Shown: piece after piece, positions 27,474 to 35,697 of the stretch | How the letters are laid out: each line of letters opens with the position of its first letter | How positions within the stretch are numbered: position 1 is the stretch's first letter | Position numbers and translations under genes: made by a program | Notes under the pieces: generated by a model | The model's input: the letters and a program-made list of their open reading frames with translations, nothing else | What the model was told of the DNA's origin: nothing | Database searches by the model: none | Source of the DNA: Nitrososphaeraceae archaeon | GTDB lineage: Archaea > Thermoproteota > Nitrososphaeria > Nitrososphaerales > Nitrososphaeraceae | Assembly: GCA_021325295.1 (NCBI GenBank) | Contig: JAJPHM010000025.1 | Span: 43,428-107,427, forward strand | DNA: 64,000 bases | Direction: 5' to 3'

Positions 27474-27505
27474 TATTACATATATATTACATATATTTAA
27501 ATATA
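27474..27505 (-). promoter_or_regulatory. Repeats and palindrome upstream of vapBC
   Basis: Two direct copies of TATTACATAT (27474-27483 and 27485-27494) are one helical turn apart (11-base period) and run into a perfect 14-base palindrome TATATTTAAATATA (27492-27505). The palindrome also serves as a TATA box about 25-35 bases before the ATG. This is the expected place for autorepression by the VapBC complex. Confidence 0.5.
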
Positions 27506-27540
27506 CTAGCAGAAACCCATCGGTGGATTTCCAACCTTCA

Positions 27541-27774
27541 CTACAGCTCTACATCGCGGGTCCTAAAGTTTTTGCGGAATTCCTTGCTTGCCTGTTCAAT
27601 ACTGCCTGCAAGCTCTGGGGAATGCATCTCGCCCATCATTTCAAGCAATCTTCTGGCGCTTCCTTTGTTTTCAGTAAGCCGGAGAATGACATCTGTAAAT
27701 GATTCTCCTTCTTTCTTGGAAGCCTTTAGTGCCTGATATGCTTCGTCTGTGATCGAAAGCGTTCTTGTAGGCAT
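27541..27774 (-). CDS. Solitary VapB-family antitoxin
   Basis: 77 residues from ATG 27774; the frame stays open to 28020, but the first 82 residues lie upstream of the promoter-like operator and look non-protein-like, so I reject them. RTLSITDEAYQALKASKKEG then ESFTDVILRLTENKGSARRL is the same family as the neighbouring VapB. No PIN gene follows it: the next gene on this strand is the other vapB. It is an orphan, possibly an anti-addiction or decoy antitoxin, or one whose toxin has been lost. Confidence 0.8.
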   Translation of the reverse strand: MPTRTLSITDEAYQALKASKKEGESFTDVILRLTENKGSARRLLEMMGEMHSPELAGSIEQASKEFRKNFRTRDVEL

Positions 27775-27787
27775 AGCAGTATACAAT

Positions 27788-27811
27788 ACACACGTGTGTG
27801 TATTATTTATT
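27788..27811 (-). promoter_or_regulatory. Operator palindrome and TATA box of the solitary antitoxin
   Basis: A perfect 12-base palindrome ACACACGTGTGT (27788-27799) lies 14 bases before the ATG. Next to it on the minus strand is AATAAATAATA (27801-27811), a TATA-like box about 30 bases before the start. The palindrome between box and start would block transcription when bound. Confidence 0.5.
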
Positions 27812-28349
27812 GTAAGCCAAATGGGAGCATTTCTTTGGTTGAGTGCCTTACCTACAATACCGTCTCTATCCTGCTGACCGTAAAGCCATCCTGACAAACA
27901 GAAGGGTCTGAGAACAGTGTCTACATAGGCACAGGGTTTGCCAGAATGGCCGTACCCGGTATGGACTAGGCTAAAACTCTGGTTCACAGGGTTAAACCCA
28001 ACCCAAAAGTAATTACTCAAGCTGCCTACTTATATTCCGGAGATATGCATGACACCCCTCGGGCAGGGATAAATAGCAGGCTACCACTATATTCAAGTTG
28101 GTCAATCATCTGCAATCAATCGAACTAACAATTCGATTTGCCGCACCCACGCTAATTCGCACACTTTTTGTAAAACATCGAAAATTAGTCAGCCCAATAC
28201 CGGTTATAGCAAGAGCATAAAAACGCCTACTTTTGTATAGTTATTATGAATATGCTCTCAATTTACACCAAAGTATTGTGGTATTCTGCCATCTTCACTA
28301 TTTTTTACAAGTATTATCCGATACTTATCAGCCAATAAGTAATTCTAAA
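27812..28349. other. Gene-free stretch of about 540 bases
   Basis: No convincing gene on either strand. The minus-strand frame that continues into the solitary antitoxin (to 28020) has no family character. AT-rich bases near 28218-28245 (GCATAAAAACGCC, TTTTGTATAGTTATTATG) may hold the promoter of the ParB-like gene. The stretch could be decayed accessory DNA. Confidence 0.4.
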
Positions 28350-29300
28350 ATGCAAAGATATCGGGCTTTTGCACATGATGCGCGGCTCGCAGAGGTCCCG
28401 TTCCTTGGAGGCCTGACCGAATTTCAGAGCAGTTTGGAGCTTTTCGAAAATTTGCCGCTATCTCGGTTAAAGATGTCGAAACACCCATTGCGCGGCAATG
28501 ACTTGTATACACATGAACTTGCCCAATCTATTCTCCGTATTGGACTTTTGCAACCAATTGTCGTAAGGCCTGCTGATGATAATTGCTATGAGGTTGTGGC
28601 AGGAAATCGTAGATTCACAGCATGCAAAAGTCTTGGATGGGAAAAAATCCAGTGCAGAATAGTAGACGTAAATGATAAAGAAGCGTTTGAGCTGTCGCTT
28701 GTGGAAAATATTCAACGAATGACTCTAAACCCTGTTGAAGAAGCAGAGGCGTACAAAAGATACGTAAATGAATTTGGTTGGGGAAGCGTCAAAGACTTGG
28801 CGTCCAGGCTTGAGAAAAGCAGCTCGTACATATCAAAGCGTACAAGGTTGCTTGATTTTCCGGCTTTTATTGTTGATAAAATAAAATCAGGAGAGATAAA
28901 CCCCAGCATGGCTGAAGAGTTGGCTAGGCTTGACAGCGAAAAGAAGCAGTGTGAGCTTGCTTCTCTGGTGTGTTCAAATCGCATCTCAGTTAGCAATGCC
29001 CGGTCTATAATCCAGAAAGCCAGTTGCAATAAAGAAATTGAGGAGAGTTTTTTCTTGAATTCGTATTCATGTGGCAGTGATTCTTCTAAAGCGAATTTAA
29101 GGTCGGTAAAAGCATTCTCTAAATCAATAGCGATATTGCAAAATGCAATGAATGATCTAGCCAATGTAATGGAGGGGCTTGAGGGAAAAAATTGGATAGC
29201 GTATGAAATGCTATTGCAGCACAAAAATGCGCTAAATTCTGAAATTGATGTCTTGATTAGGCAGAGAAAAAGGCTGCTAAAATGCCGATTTCTGCGGTGA
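28350..29300 (+). CDS. parB: ParB/Spo0J-like partition protein
   Basis: 316 residues from ATG 28350; the frame is open to 28233, but the ParB-like part needs none of that extension. The CTP-binding ParB core reads IGLLQPIVVRPADDNCYEVV, AGNRRFTACKSLGWEKIQCR and SLVENIQRMTLNPVEEAEAY, then an HTH (SVKDLASRLEKSSSYISKRT). The C-terminal part is helical (SKSIAILQNAMNDLANVMEG) in place of the classical leucine zipper. No parS-like repeat or adjacent ParA is present; the ParA/MinD-like gene at 47908 is far away. The surrounding AT-rich accessory DNA suggests possible acquisition. Confidence 0.85.
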   Translation: MQRYRAFAHDARLAEVPFLGGLTEFQSSLELFENLPLSRLKMSKHPLRGNDLYTHELAQSILRIGLLQPIVVRPADDNCYEVVAGNRRFTACKSLGWEKIQCRIVDVNDKEAFELSLVENIQRMTLNPVEEAEAYKRYVNEFGWGSVKDLASRLEKSSSYISKRTRLLDFPAFIVDKIKSGEINPSMAEELARLDSEKKQCELASLVCSNRISVSNARSIIQKASCNKEIEESFFLNSYSCGSDSSKANLRSVKAFSKSIAILQNAMNDLANVMEGLEGKNWIAYEMLLQHKNALNSEIDVLIRQRKRLLKCRFLR

Positions 29301-29607
29301 TGCAGAGCAGAATATTTCGGTACCGAAAGTTTTTCGATCGATTTTTAGACAGGGATTTCTGGAAGTCATGAACAACTTCGGAACAAAATAGTAATGCTGT
29401 TGTACAAAGTCGATATTGGCTGCCTGATATTCGGCTGATGAAATCCTAGGAAAATTCTGTAACTATCTAGTCAACTTGGCTTCCATCTTCGCTTGTACCA
29501 TCGAAGCGACCTGCCATGATATGTTTTGCATTCGCAAATCTATCGGGTAATGAATTGCTAACGCATAAAAAGCAACTATAAATTTGAGTTTATTATCATT
29601 ACCTAGT
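29301..29607. other. Gene-free gap before the HxlR gene
   Basis: No supported gene. The last 40 bases contain AACTATAAATTTGAG, a TATA-like box about 28 bases before the ATG at 29608 that would give a leaderless HxlR transcript. Otherwise nothing recognisable. Confidence 0.35.
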
Positions 29608-30024
29608 ATGAAAGATGTACCTATAGATGGAGAAGCCGCAAAGACTGCGACAGAAGAGACCAAATGCGAAATAATGCCGATCTGGGAAGTTCTCGGCAAG
29701 AGGTGGTCTCTGCTTATACTGAAGAATCTCAGTACAAAAGAAGTAATACGCTTCAATGAGTTAAAGAAGAGCCTGAATGGAATCAGCAGCACTGTCCTTT
29801 CAGAGAGGCTGCTTGACCTTGAGCGCAATGGGTTAGTAAGGAAAAAAATCTATGCGGAGGTGCCTCCAAGGGTTGAGTACAGTCTAACCATGCAGGCAAG
29901 AGAGCTTGAGACAATTTTAAAGGAGCTCAATAGATGGTGCGGCCGCTGGAAAGGTCCGGCTAGAAGGCAAGAGGAACAAGTAGTTGCTTCTCCGCAGGAA
30001 AGGAAAAAGCTGTCTAGAGGATAA
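29608..30024 (+). CDS. HxlR-family transcriptional regulator
   Basis: 138 residues from ATG 29608; a TTG eight codons earlier is possible, but the TATA box favours this start. The HxlR signature is CEIMPIWEVLGKRWSLLILK, then LSTKEVIRFNELKKSLNGIS and SSTVLSERLLDLERNGLVRK and the wing PRVEYSLT. The single Cys near residue 19 is at the redox-sensing position of some members. The basic C-terminus is unusually long. It is the regulator nearest the radical SAM cluster and could control it. Confidence 0.85.
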   Translation: MKDVPIDGEAAKTATEETKCEIMPIWEVLGKRWSLLILKNLSTKEVIRFNELKKSLNGISSTVLSERLLDLERNGLVRKKIYAEVPPRVEYSLTMQARELETILKELNRWCGRWKGPARRQEEQVVASPQERKKLSRG

Positions 30025-30393
30025 CCTCGACATTAAAATTCGCCGACCTAAACCGCCATAGGATAGGCCCACGAATCACAACAATGGCGCTCATTGATAG
30101 CACTAGCAAGTGTGACAAATAGCTGCTATCTACAACAATAATTATTTGTATTTAATACCTCTGATGCCGGATTCTGGTAAGTTGTCCAAGCCTTTGCGAG
30201 ATGCTATGAGGAAATACCCACTATGAGTAAAGCAGAATTATACAACTGGTCCAGTAATCGAAAATTCAGGATAATATCTTGGCCACAAACCCATTTTGTC
30301 AAGATACTAACGAGGCTTTGTAGACTTTTTGTTTGGCCTATTATTTGATCAAAAACCTTACATTCAACGCGCTGCTACTTTGGGCGTTGATTG
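30025..30393. other. Gene-free gap before the radical SAM gene
   Basis: About 370 bases without a supported gene. A 20-codon ORF (30164-30226; MPDSGKLSKPLRDAMRKYPL) follows a TTTAATA box, but it is too short to call. AT-rich TATTATTTGATC near 30340 may be the promoter of the next gene. Confidence 0.3.
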
Positions 30394-32256
30394 ATGGATG
30401 TATCCCTCGTTGTTATGCCCTTTGCCGGCGTTGAACGACCGTCTCTTGGAGTCAGTCTTCTAAAATCAGGTTTGAGCAGGTCTGGCTTTTCATCTACAAT
30501 TCATTACTTTAATCTAAAATTTTCGAAAATTGCAAGCTCTTACATGTACAGAAAAATATCACACTACGAATATGCAGATTCCCTTATTGGCGAGCTAATT
30601 TTTGCTCCCTTCGTTGCTAATTGCAATGCTTGGTCTGAATCCTTTCTTGTGGAAATTCTAACGGATATTCTCTTGGTACATGATGTCAGCTTCGAGCAAA
30701 TAACCGAATTGGCTGAACTTTCACACACTCTTCAATTGCTCATTCCTTCTTTTCTGGATGATTGCGTGAAACAAATTCTCGCGGACAACCCAAAAATTAT
30801 TGGATTCACAAGCACTTTCCATCAAACTTGCTCATCGCTTGCAGTAGCCAAGTTGCTCAAGAAGCAAGCAGACGTGCCGATAATATTTGGTGGCGCTAAT
30901 TGTGAGGGGCAGATGGGTCATGCTATACTTGCTAATTTTGATTTTGTAGACTATGTATGTTCCGGTGAAGGAGATATTGCATTTCCCTTATTCGTTGGAA
31001 ATTACTTGAAAAGTCAGTCAGAATCTTCAGAAATAAATGGAATCATATCTAGGTACTCTGATGAGTTGCACATCAATATGACAAGCCCTGTTATGGAAAT
31101 GAATTCGTTGCCTTATCCAGATTTTCATGATTTTTTTAGAGAATTAGAATATATCGCAAAAGACACAGATCCAATGTTGTCAGTCGAAACATCTAGAGGA
31201 TGCTGGTGGGGAGAAAAGTTTCAATGCACTTTTTGTGGACTAAATGGATCCACCATGAAGTACAGAAGCAAATCATCAATTAGAGCATTGGAGGAAATCA
31301 AATTCCTAAGTACACAGTACGGGGTGCGAACATTTCAAATAGTAGACAACATCTTGGACATGAAATACTTTAACGAATTCTTCCATATGCTCTCGGAAGT
31401 AGAACCTAGTCTTGATCTCTTTTATGAGACAAAGTCAAACCTGTCAAAGAATCAACTTCAAATATTAAAGAAAGCAGGAGTAAGCTCAATCCAGCCAGGC
31501 ATTGAGAGTTTCAGTTCTGCGATACTCAAGCTGATGAAAAAAGGTGTGAGCGCCATTCAGAACATACAGACCCTCAAGTGGTGTACAGAACTCCAAATCT
31601 TTCCATATTGGAACCTGCTGTGGGGCTTTCCTAATGAACCTGAACACGAGTATGAGAGAATGGCTATACTAGTTGAAAAATTAGTTCATTTATATCCGCC
31701 CACTTGGTTCGGCAGAATAACTCTGGATAGATTCAGCCCATATTTTGTGAATTCAGTAGAACATGACATAACAAATGTCAGGCCTGCTTTGCCATATAGA
31801 TATGTGTATCCCGGCTTGGACATCAAGGAATTGTCGAAGATATCTTACCACTTTGATTTTGATTACAGTGATTGCAGATATCCTGAACGTTATACTGAAA
31901 AGCTGCAATCAAAGCTGAGATTTTGGCAGAATTTGTGGTCAACGCATGGTAAGAATAATAGCAATGTACCATCACTTACCTATTCGTGGCTTTTTGATAG
32001 AGCCATAATCATAAGAGATACTAGGCCGTGTAGAGTGTCAGAGTTCTTTACAATGGAAGATCAATCAGCTTTTATTTACGAGATCTGCTCAAGCCTGCAC
32101 AGCTTGGGCAGTATTATTGAAAAAGCAAGATCAAGGTACCAATCCATCGAGAATCATGAAGTAGAAATGATCTTATCCAAAATGGTAGGGAGTAATCTGG
32201 TCATTCAAGAGAACGATTCTTACCTTTCCTTGGCTACTCCCCTCAATCCAAAGTAA
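30394..32256 (+). CDS. B12-binding radical SAM enzyme, RiPP-maturation C-methyltransferase type
   Basis: 620 residues from ATG 30394 (a TTG precedes it). The N-terminal part (about 100-210) is a cobalamin-binding-like Rossmann domain: KIIGFTSTFHQTCSSLAVAK, VPIIFGGANCEG and DYVCSGEGD. The radical SAM motif is C270-x7-C278-x2-C281 in SVETSRGCWWGEKFQCTFCG, the exact hallmark of the family annotated as RiPP maturation radical SAM C-methyltransferase. The C-terminal 150 residues form an extra domain. These enzymes methylate unactivated carbons of a ribosomal peptide using methylcobalamin. An 84-residue gene follows 124 bases later. Codon use is more A+T-rich than in core genes here. Confidence 0.85.
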   Translation: MDVSLVVMPFAGVERPSLGVSLLKSGLSRSGFSSTIHYFNLKFSKIASSYMYRKISHYEYADSLIGELIFAPFVANCNAWSESFLVEILTDILLVHDVSFEQITELAELSHTLQLLIPSFLDDCVKQILADNPKIIGFTSTFHQTCSSLAVAKLLKKQADVPIIFGGANCEGQMGHAILANFDFVDYVCSGEGDIAFPLFVGNYLKSQSESSEINGIISRYSDELHINMTSPVMEMNSLPYPDFHDFFRELEYIAKDTDPMLSVETSRGCWWGEKFQCTFCGLNGSTMKYRSKSSIRALEEIKFLSTQYGVRTFQIVDNILDMKYFNEFFHMLSEVEPSLDLFYETKSNLSKNQLQILKKAGVSSIQPGIESFSSAILKLMKKGVSAIQNIQTLKWCTELQIFPYWNLLWGFPNEPEHEYERMAILVEKLVHLYPPTWFGRITLDRFSPYFVNSVEHDITNVRPALPYRYVYPGLDIKELSKISYHFDFDYSDCRYPERYTEKLQSKLRFWQNLWSTHGKNNSNVPSLTYSWLFDRAIIIRDTRPCRVSEFFTMEDQSAFIYEICSSLHSLGSIIEKARSRYQSIENHEVEMILSKMVGSNLVIQENDSYLSLATPLNPK

Positions 32257-32344
32257 TGCAGAGCCTTGAACAGATTCTAGATATCGCAGCAAATACTAAA
32301 ATTATTGTAAACATTCCAGTTTTTCGTGGAGATTTTCTAAAATG

Positions 32345-32360
32345 ACTATATTTATATAGT
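32345..32360 (+). promoter_or_regulatory. Promoter with inverted repeat for the 84-residue gene
   Basis: ACTATA-TTTA-TATAGT (arms of six, spacer of four) contains a strong TATA box whose centre is about 29 bases before the ATG at 32381. The small gene therefore has its own promoter, giving a leaderless transcript, and the symmetry could bind a regulator. Confidence 0.55.
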
Positions 32361-32380
32361 TCTTTCTAAAATTAGTAGTA

Positions 32381-32635
32381 ATGGCAGCTCGTTCTACGGA
32401 TGATTTTGCAGCACAGGTAAATAAGCTGATAGAGAAGTCCAAAGATGGCATGTTTCTGGGCAATCTTAAGATCAATGCAGAAGAAACATTGAGAGATGAG
32501 GGGATAACTGATCCTAGAATAGTCAATTATATCTTGACGATAGTACGAGCTTATACCCAAGAGCCTGTAGGAGAAAAGGAATTACTGGGAGAAGGAAAAC
32601 ATGTCAAAGGAGGGGCAGCATTCTGGCCAATTTAA
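32381..32635 (+). CDS. Small protein, candidate RiPP precursor or peptide carrier
   Basis: 84 residues from an ATG. The first 65 residues are helical and charged (FAAQVNKLIEKSKDGMFLGN; PRIVNYILTIVRAYTQEP), like a leader or recognition domain. The C-terminus is GEGKHVKGGAAFWPI: a double-Gly followed by a short aromatic, proline-containing tail. It lies between a radical SAM C-methyltransferase and an isoprenoid-synthase-like gene, has its own strong promoter, and its last 35 bases overlap the next gene. These facts fit a precursor peptide whose core is the last few residues, but no homology to a named precursor family is recognised; a carrier or scaffold role is the alternative. Confidence 0.55.
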   Translation: MAARSTDDFAAQVNKLIEKSKDGMFLGNLKINAEETLRDEGITDPRIVNYILTIVRAYTQEPVGEKELLGEGKHVKGGAAFWPI

Positions 32636-33707
32636 AAGTCCCTCATTTTTTATGAAAAGCACAAAAGTTTATGATGATTTTAGTTCGAACGCAAGATACA
32701 TCAGATCCAAACTCAAAGAACAGCTCGCGACCAGTAGCAATGATCTTCGTCCATTGATGGAATACTACCTTTCTGATCGTCTCCAAATATTTTCGACAAA
32801 GAATGACCATTTTGATCCGCAGTATGGCATACCAGTACCTTACCTAGTTTACTGGTTTGCAGAAGCATTCCAGTACTACGACGTGTCTATAGTAGACCAA
32901 CTGGCACTTTCGCTTATGTATGCGACTGCTTTTTGCTGCATTAGAGATGATCTTGTTGATGGTCGACCCACAATAGGCCACATTAATTCAAATTACAGCG
33001 ATCATGCATATGTTGCCCTTGCAAATTTGTTCATGTCTAAATTTCTAAAGATCTTTAGATCAATGTTTCCGAAGAAGTCGGTCTTTTGGTATTACCTTGT
33101 CAATTCTCTTGATTATTGGTGGAACCACGAGTATTGGAGCCGCATGTTCTTGCTTGCAGGCAATAAGAACTACCCGTCTGGTTATTTTATGTCCAGAGGG
33201 TTTCTTTCGCAAGCATCCGGATATATGGTCGGTATGGCGTTGCCACCATTGTCTGCACTGGCAATCAAAGCGAAGCAAAAAAATGGCGAATTCAAACACA
33301 TAAAGAATTTTCTTGTAAATTATGCCATGGGCTACAAGATAGTCGACGACCTAAGGGATTGGAAGCAAGATTTGAAGGAAGACTGCCCTCAATCAACTGT
33401 GATAAACCATGCACCGGCATTCATTTCAGTTCTTGGAAATAAAATGACCGAAAGGGAAATAAATGCAGCATTTTATAACCAAGAATTCACGAAGTCAGTC
33501 TACCGAACTATTCTGAAGTTTTATTCCAGAGCAATGAAAGAAATCATGAGATATCCTTCGGCATTATACTTGAAACAATACATGGGAGACCAGATTGAAT
33601 ATTTCAACAGAGAAGAACAATATTTGCTGGCACATCAAGAAAAGTTTAGGTCATCAATTCTGGACTTTTCGATAGAACTTGGCTCTTCTTTGTCTACCAG
33701 ACAATAA
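32601..33707 (+). CDS. Class I isoprenoid synthase-like protein
   Basis: 368 residues from ATG 32601, preceded by GGGAGAAGG inside the end of the small gene; an ATG at 32652 is the alternative. Two aspartate-rich motifs are present in class I spacing: RDDLVDGR (116-120) and VDDLRDWKQD (249-257). Both bind magnesium and a diphosphate in polyprenyl, squalene and terpene synthases. The rest is helical with many Trp/Tyr (LDYWWNHEYWS). It could make or attach an isoprenoid, or act as a head-to-head synthase; the fused arrangement with the peptide gene suggests that its product meets the peptide. Function is unproven. Confidence 0.75.
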   Translation: MSKEGQHSGQFKSPSFFMKSTKVYDDFSSNARYIRSKLKEQLATSSNDLRPLMEYYLSDRLQIFSTKNDHFDPQYGIPVPYLVYWFAEAFQYYDVSIVDQLALSLMYATAFCCIRDDLVDGRPTIGHINSNYSDHAYVALANLFMSKFLKIFRSMFPKKSVFWYYLVNSLDYWWNHEYWSRMFLLAGNKNYPSGYFMSRGFLSQASGYMVGMALPPLSALAIKAKQKNGEFKHIKNFLVNYAMGYKIVDDLRDWKQDLKEDCPQSTVINHAPAFISVLGNKMTEREINAAFYNQEFTKSVYRTILKFYSRAMKEIMRYPSALYLKQYMGDQIEYFNREEQYLLAHQEKFRSSILDFSIELGSSLSTRQ

Positions 33708-33871
33708 TCAAATCATCCAGAATTTAGTATAATTCAATTTAATTTGCATGCAGTATTCACCTTTTTTACCTGCTTGGCACATCCCTGAAAGATGTGGTGA
33801 AACTGTTCAGACCAAAAACTGACTCGAAACCAGTGATAGAAATATCTGACTCAATATTATATTATGTTATA

Positions 33872-35602
33872 TTAGATGAGCCTAGTCGAGTAAAACCTTG
33901 GATGTCGGAATCGCCTATGGAACGTGACAGGCGTAATGCCTCTGCCAACAATGTTTTGCCTATGGCTCATCCTTTGCCGTGATATCCTCTTTTCTTGCCT
34001 CTTTTCATAGTCATCGGGCAAACTGGATATAAGGTCCAATGCATTGCTGTTGATACTACTAATTGCATCCTCCGTATGGGCTTTGGCCGATGCGATCGTT
34101 GCTGCTGCAGCTGCGTATCTTGCCGTCATGCCTTCAAGTTGGCGTGATTTCCAATTCTGTTTCTTATCTTTTGCAAGCTCATCTGCAAGTGCCATAGTCT
34201 TTTTCTCATCGTCTGAATTCCAGAGCTCAAAGTCTGAAATAGAGAATGACTTTGTATCATCGCCATCGGCTGATTTTAGTGAGCTGATTTTTGTGTTCAG
34301 AACAATATCCACTAAACGCGATATCGCACAGGACATATCCCTGAATGAGATGACAATTTTTCTTGTATCTAGATCGATATTGCTAGATAGAATTAGGACA
34401 TTTTCATCTTCAGGACAGGAAAGATCCTCAAAGACCTTGGCCCATTCATTAAACGTGCCACCAAATTTGACTCCTAAATATTTCATGCATTCCATGCCTA
34501 TCCTCATATGCAAAACACCCATTGGATGTACGCCGTAGCGATATCTGCCACTGTAGAGATCACATTCACGCATTGATGAGAAATTGGTTTTATAGTACAG
34601 ATCCAGCAAAGGCTTTGTAACACAATAAAGAGCAATGCCGTATGATGGCCCTATGTTCATGTAACCCAAAATCGAAGCCAAGCTTTCTTGGAATATCGCC
34701 TGATCGGTCCAATAATCTAGAGCAAAAGTGTCAAATGCCACAGAGACCTGCTGGCTTTTCGCACTGGCTTTGTTGTCAATTTCTTGCGTCTCATATGGTT
34801 TGCTACCGTTCCCCTGAAACAGTTTTTCACTAACCGCATCAAGAAGATCGTTGACTACCAGATGATCGCCTGATTCGACGTCGTAATAACCATTAATGAT
34901 TTCATGACCTCCGACCTCGTGACCTAAAAGTGGCCAGTATGCTGGCCAGTCTACATATATTTTGCTAATGCTGATAAATGTAGCCTGCAACTGCCAGTAA
35001 GCTAGTAATTCACGGGAAGGCGGAACAGTCAGAATGATGGACCTTCTTTTACTTATGCTACAGATCGGCAAGACCTCGCCTTGATTTGGTGGCAATATTT
35101 TTCCATCTATGTATAAAAGATGCAAATCCTGAATTATTTTTTTTATGCATTCTAGGTACAATTTATTGTCTTTATAGTCATCAGACGTATGTTGTAGAAT
35201 ACTTTGAAAGCAAAGGTGCAGAAAACCAAGCCCAGGTTCTCCGCTTTCATCAACATTGAATTTATCGCTGATCGTAAAAGAACCCCAGTCGCTTTCAGTG
35301 TGTAGCCTGATGATGTTGTATAGCGGGCGAATCAGAATATCATGTGCATGGGGGTACTGTTTTCCAAAATCCTTTCCGCACATGTTAATTGTTTCGAGTG
35401 CATCTTTCAGGAATTGGTATCCTTTCAATCTAAAGTTGGTCCATTCATCGGGCGTTGGCTTGTGGCATTCCTGTTTTCCATTAAAGCAACATGGTTGGTA
35501 ATTTTTTGGAAAAGGATTGTCTTCCATGAAACTCCTAATTCTATTCTTGGTTGCAGATAGCAAGGCACACTTTTGTATTTCGGCAGATGATAGAACAGCC
35601 AT
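33872..35602 (-). CDS. Large protein with HExxxH zincin-like motif, hypothetical
   Basis: 576 residues from ATG 35602 (a TTG precedes it). The centre contains WPLLGHEVGGHEIINGYYD, with His228, Glu229 and His233 in an HExxxH arrangement like that of tyrosine-carboxypeptidase-type zincins; DQAIFQESLAS, about 80 residues later, could supply a third ligand. The N-terminus is Cys-rich (CCFNGKQEC). The last 50 residues are very basic (KRQEKRISRQRMSHRQ). It converges on the isoprenoid-synthase-like gene with about 165 bases between them. It may be the protease or modifying partner of the cluster, but it lies on the opposite strand. Confidence 0.5.
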   Translation of the reverse strand: MAVLSSAEIQKCALLSATKNRIRSFMEDNPFPKNYQPCCFNGKQECHKPTPDEWTNFRLKGYQFLKDALETINMCGKDFGKQYPHAHDILIRPLYNIIRLHTESDWGSFTISDKFNVDESGEPGLGFLHLCFQSILQHTSDDYKDNKLYLECIKKIIQDLHLLYIDGKILPPNQGEVLPICSISKRRSIILTVPPSRELLAYWQLQATFISISKIYVDWPAYWPLLGHEVGGHEIINGYYDVESGDHLVVNDLLDAVSEKLFQGNGSKPYETQEIDNKASAKSQQVSVAFDTFALDYWTDQAIFQESLASILGYMNIGPSYGIALYCVTKPLLDLYYKTNFSSMRECDLYSGRYRYGVHPMGVLHMRIGMECMKYLGVKFGGTFNEWAKVFEDLSCPEDENVLILSSNIDLDTRKIVISFRDMSCAISRLVDIVLNTKISSLKSADGDDTKSFSISDFELWNSDDEKKTMALADELAKDKKQNWKSRQLEGMTARYAAAAATIASAKAHTEDAISSINSNALDLISSLPDDYEKRQEKRISRQRMSHRQNIVGRGITPVTFHRRFRHPRFYSTRLI

Positions 35603-35697
35603 CAAGCCCTCATCAGCATATCCTGTATTGTATTACAGAATGATATAAGATCTTCGAACAATGTGAATGCAAATGAATTGTCAGCAATAGCTTTTAA

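Noticed and set aside
27775..28020. N-terminal extension of the solitary antitoxin
   Set aside because: It lies upstream of the palindromic operator and TATA box, and the family starts at the downstream ATG.
30164..30226. 20-residue ORF as precursor peptide for the radical SAM enzyme
   Set aside because: Although a TATA-like box precedes it, it is too short and shows no leader or core character; the 84-residue gene is a better candidate.
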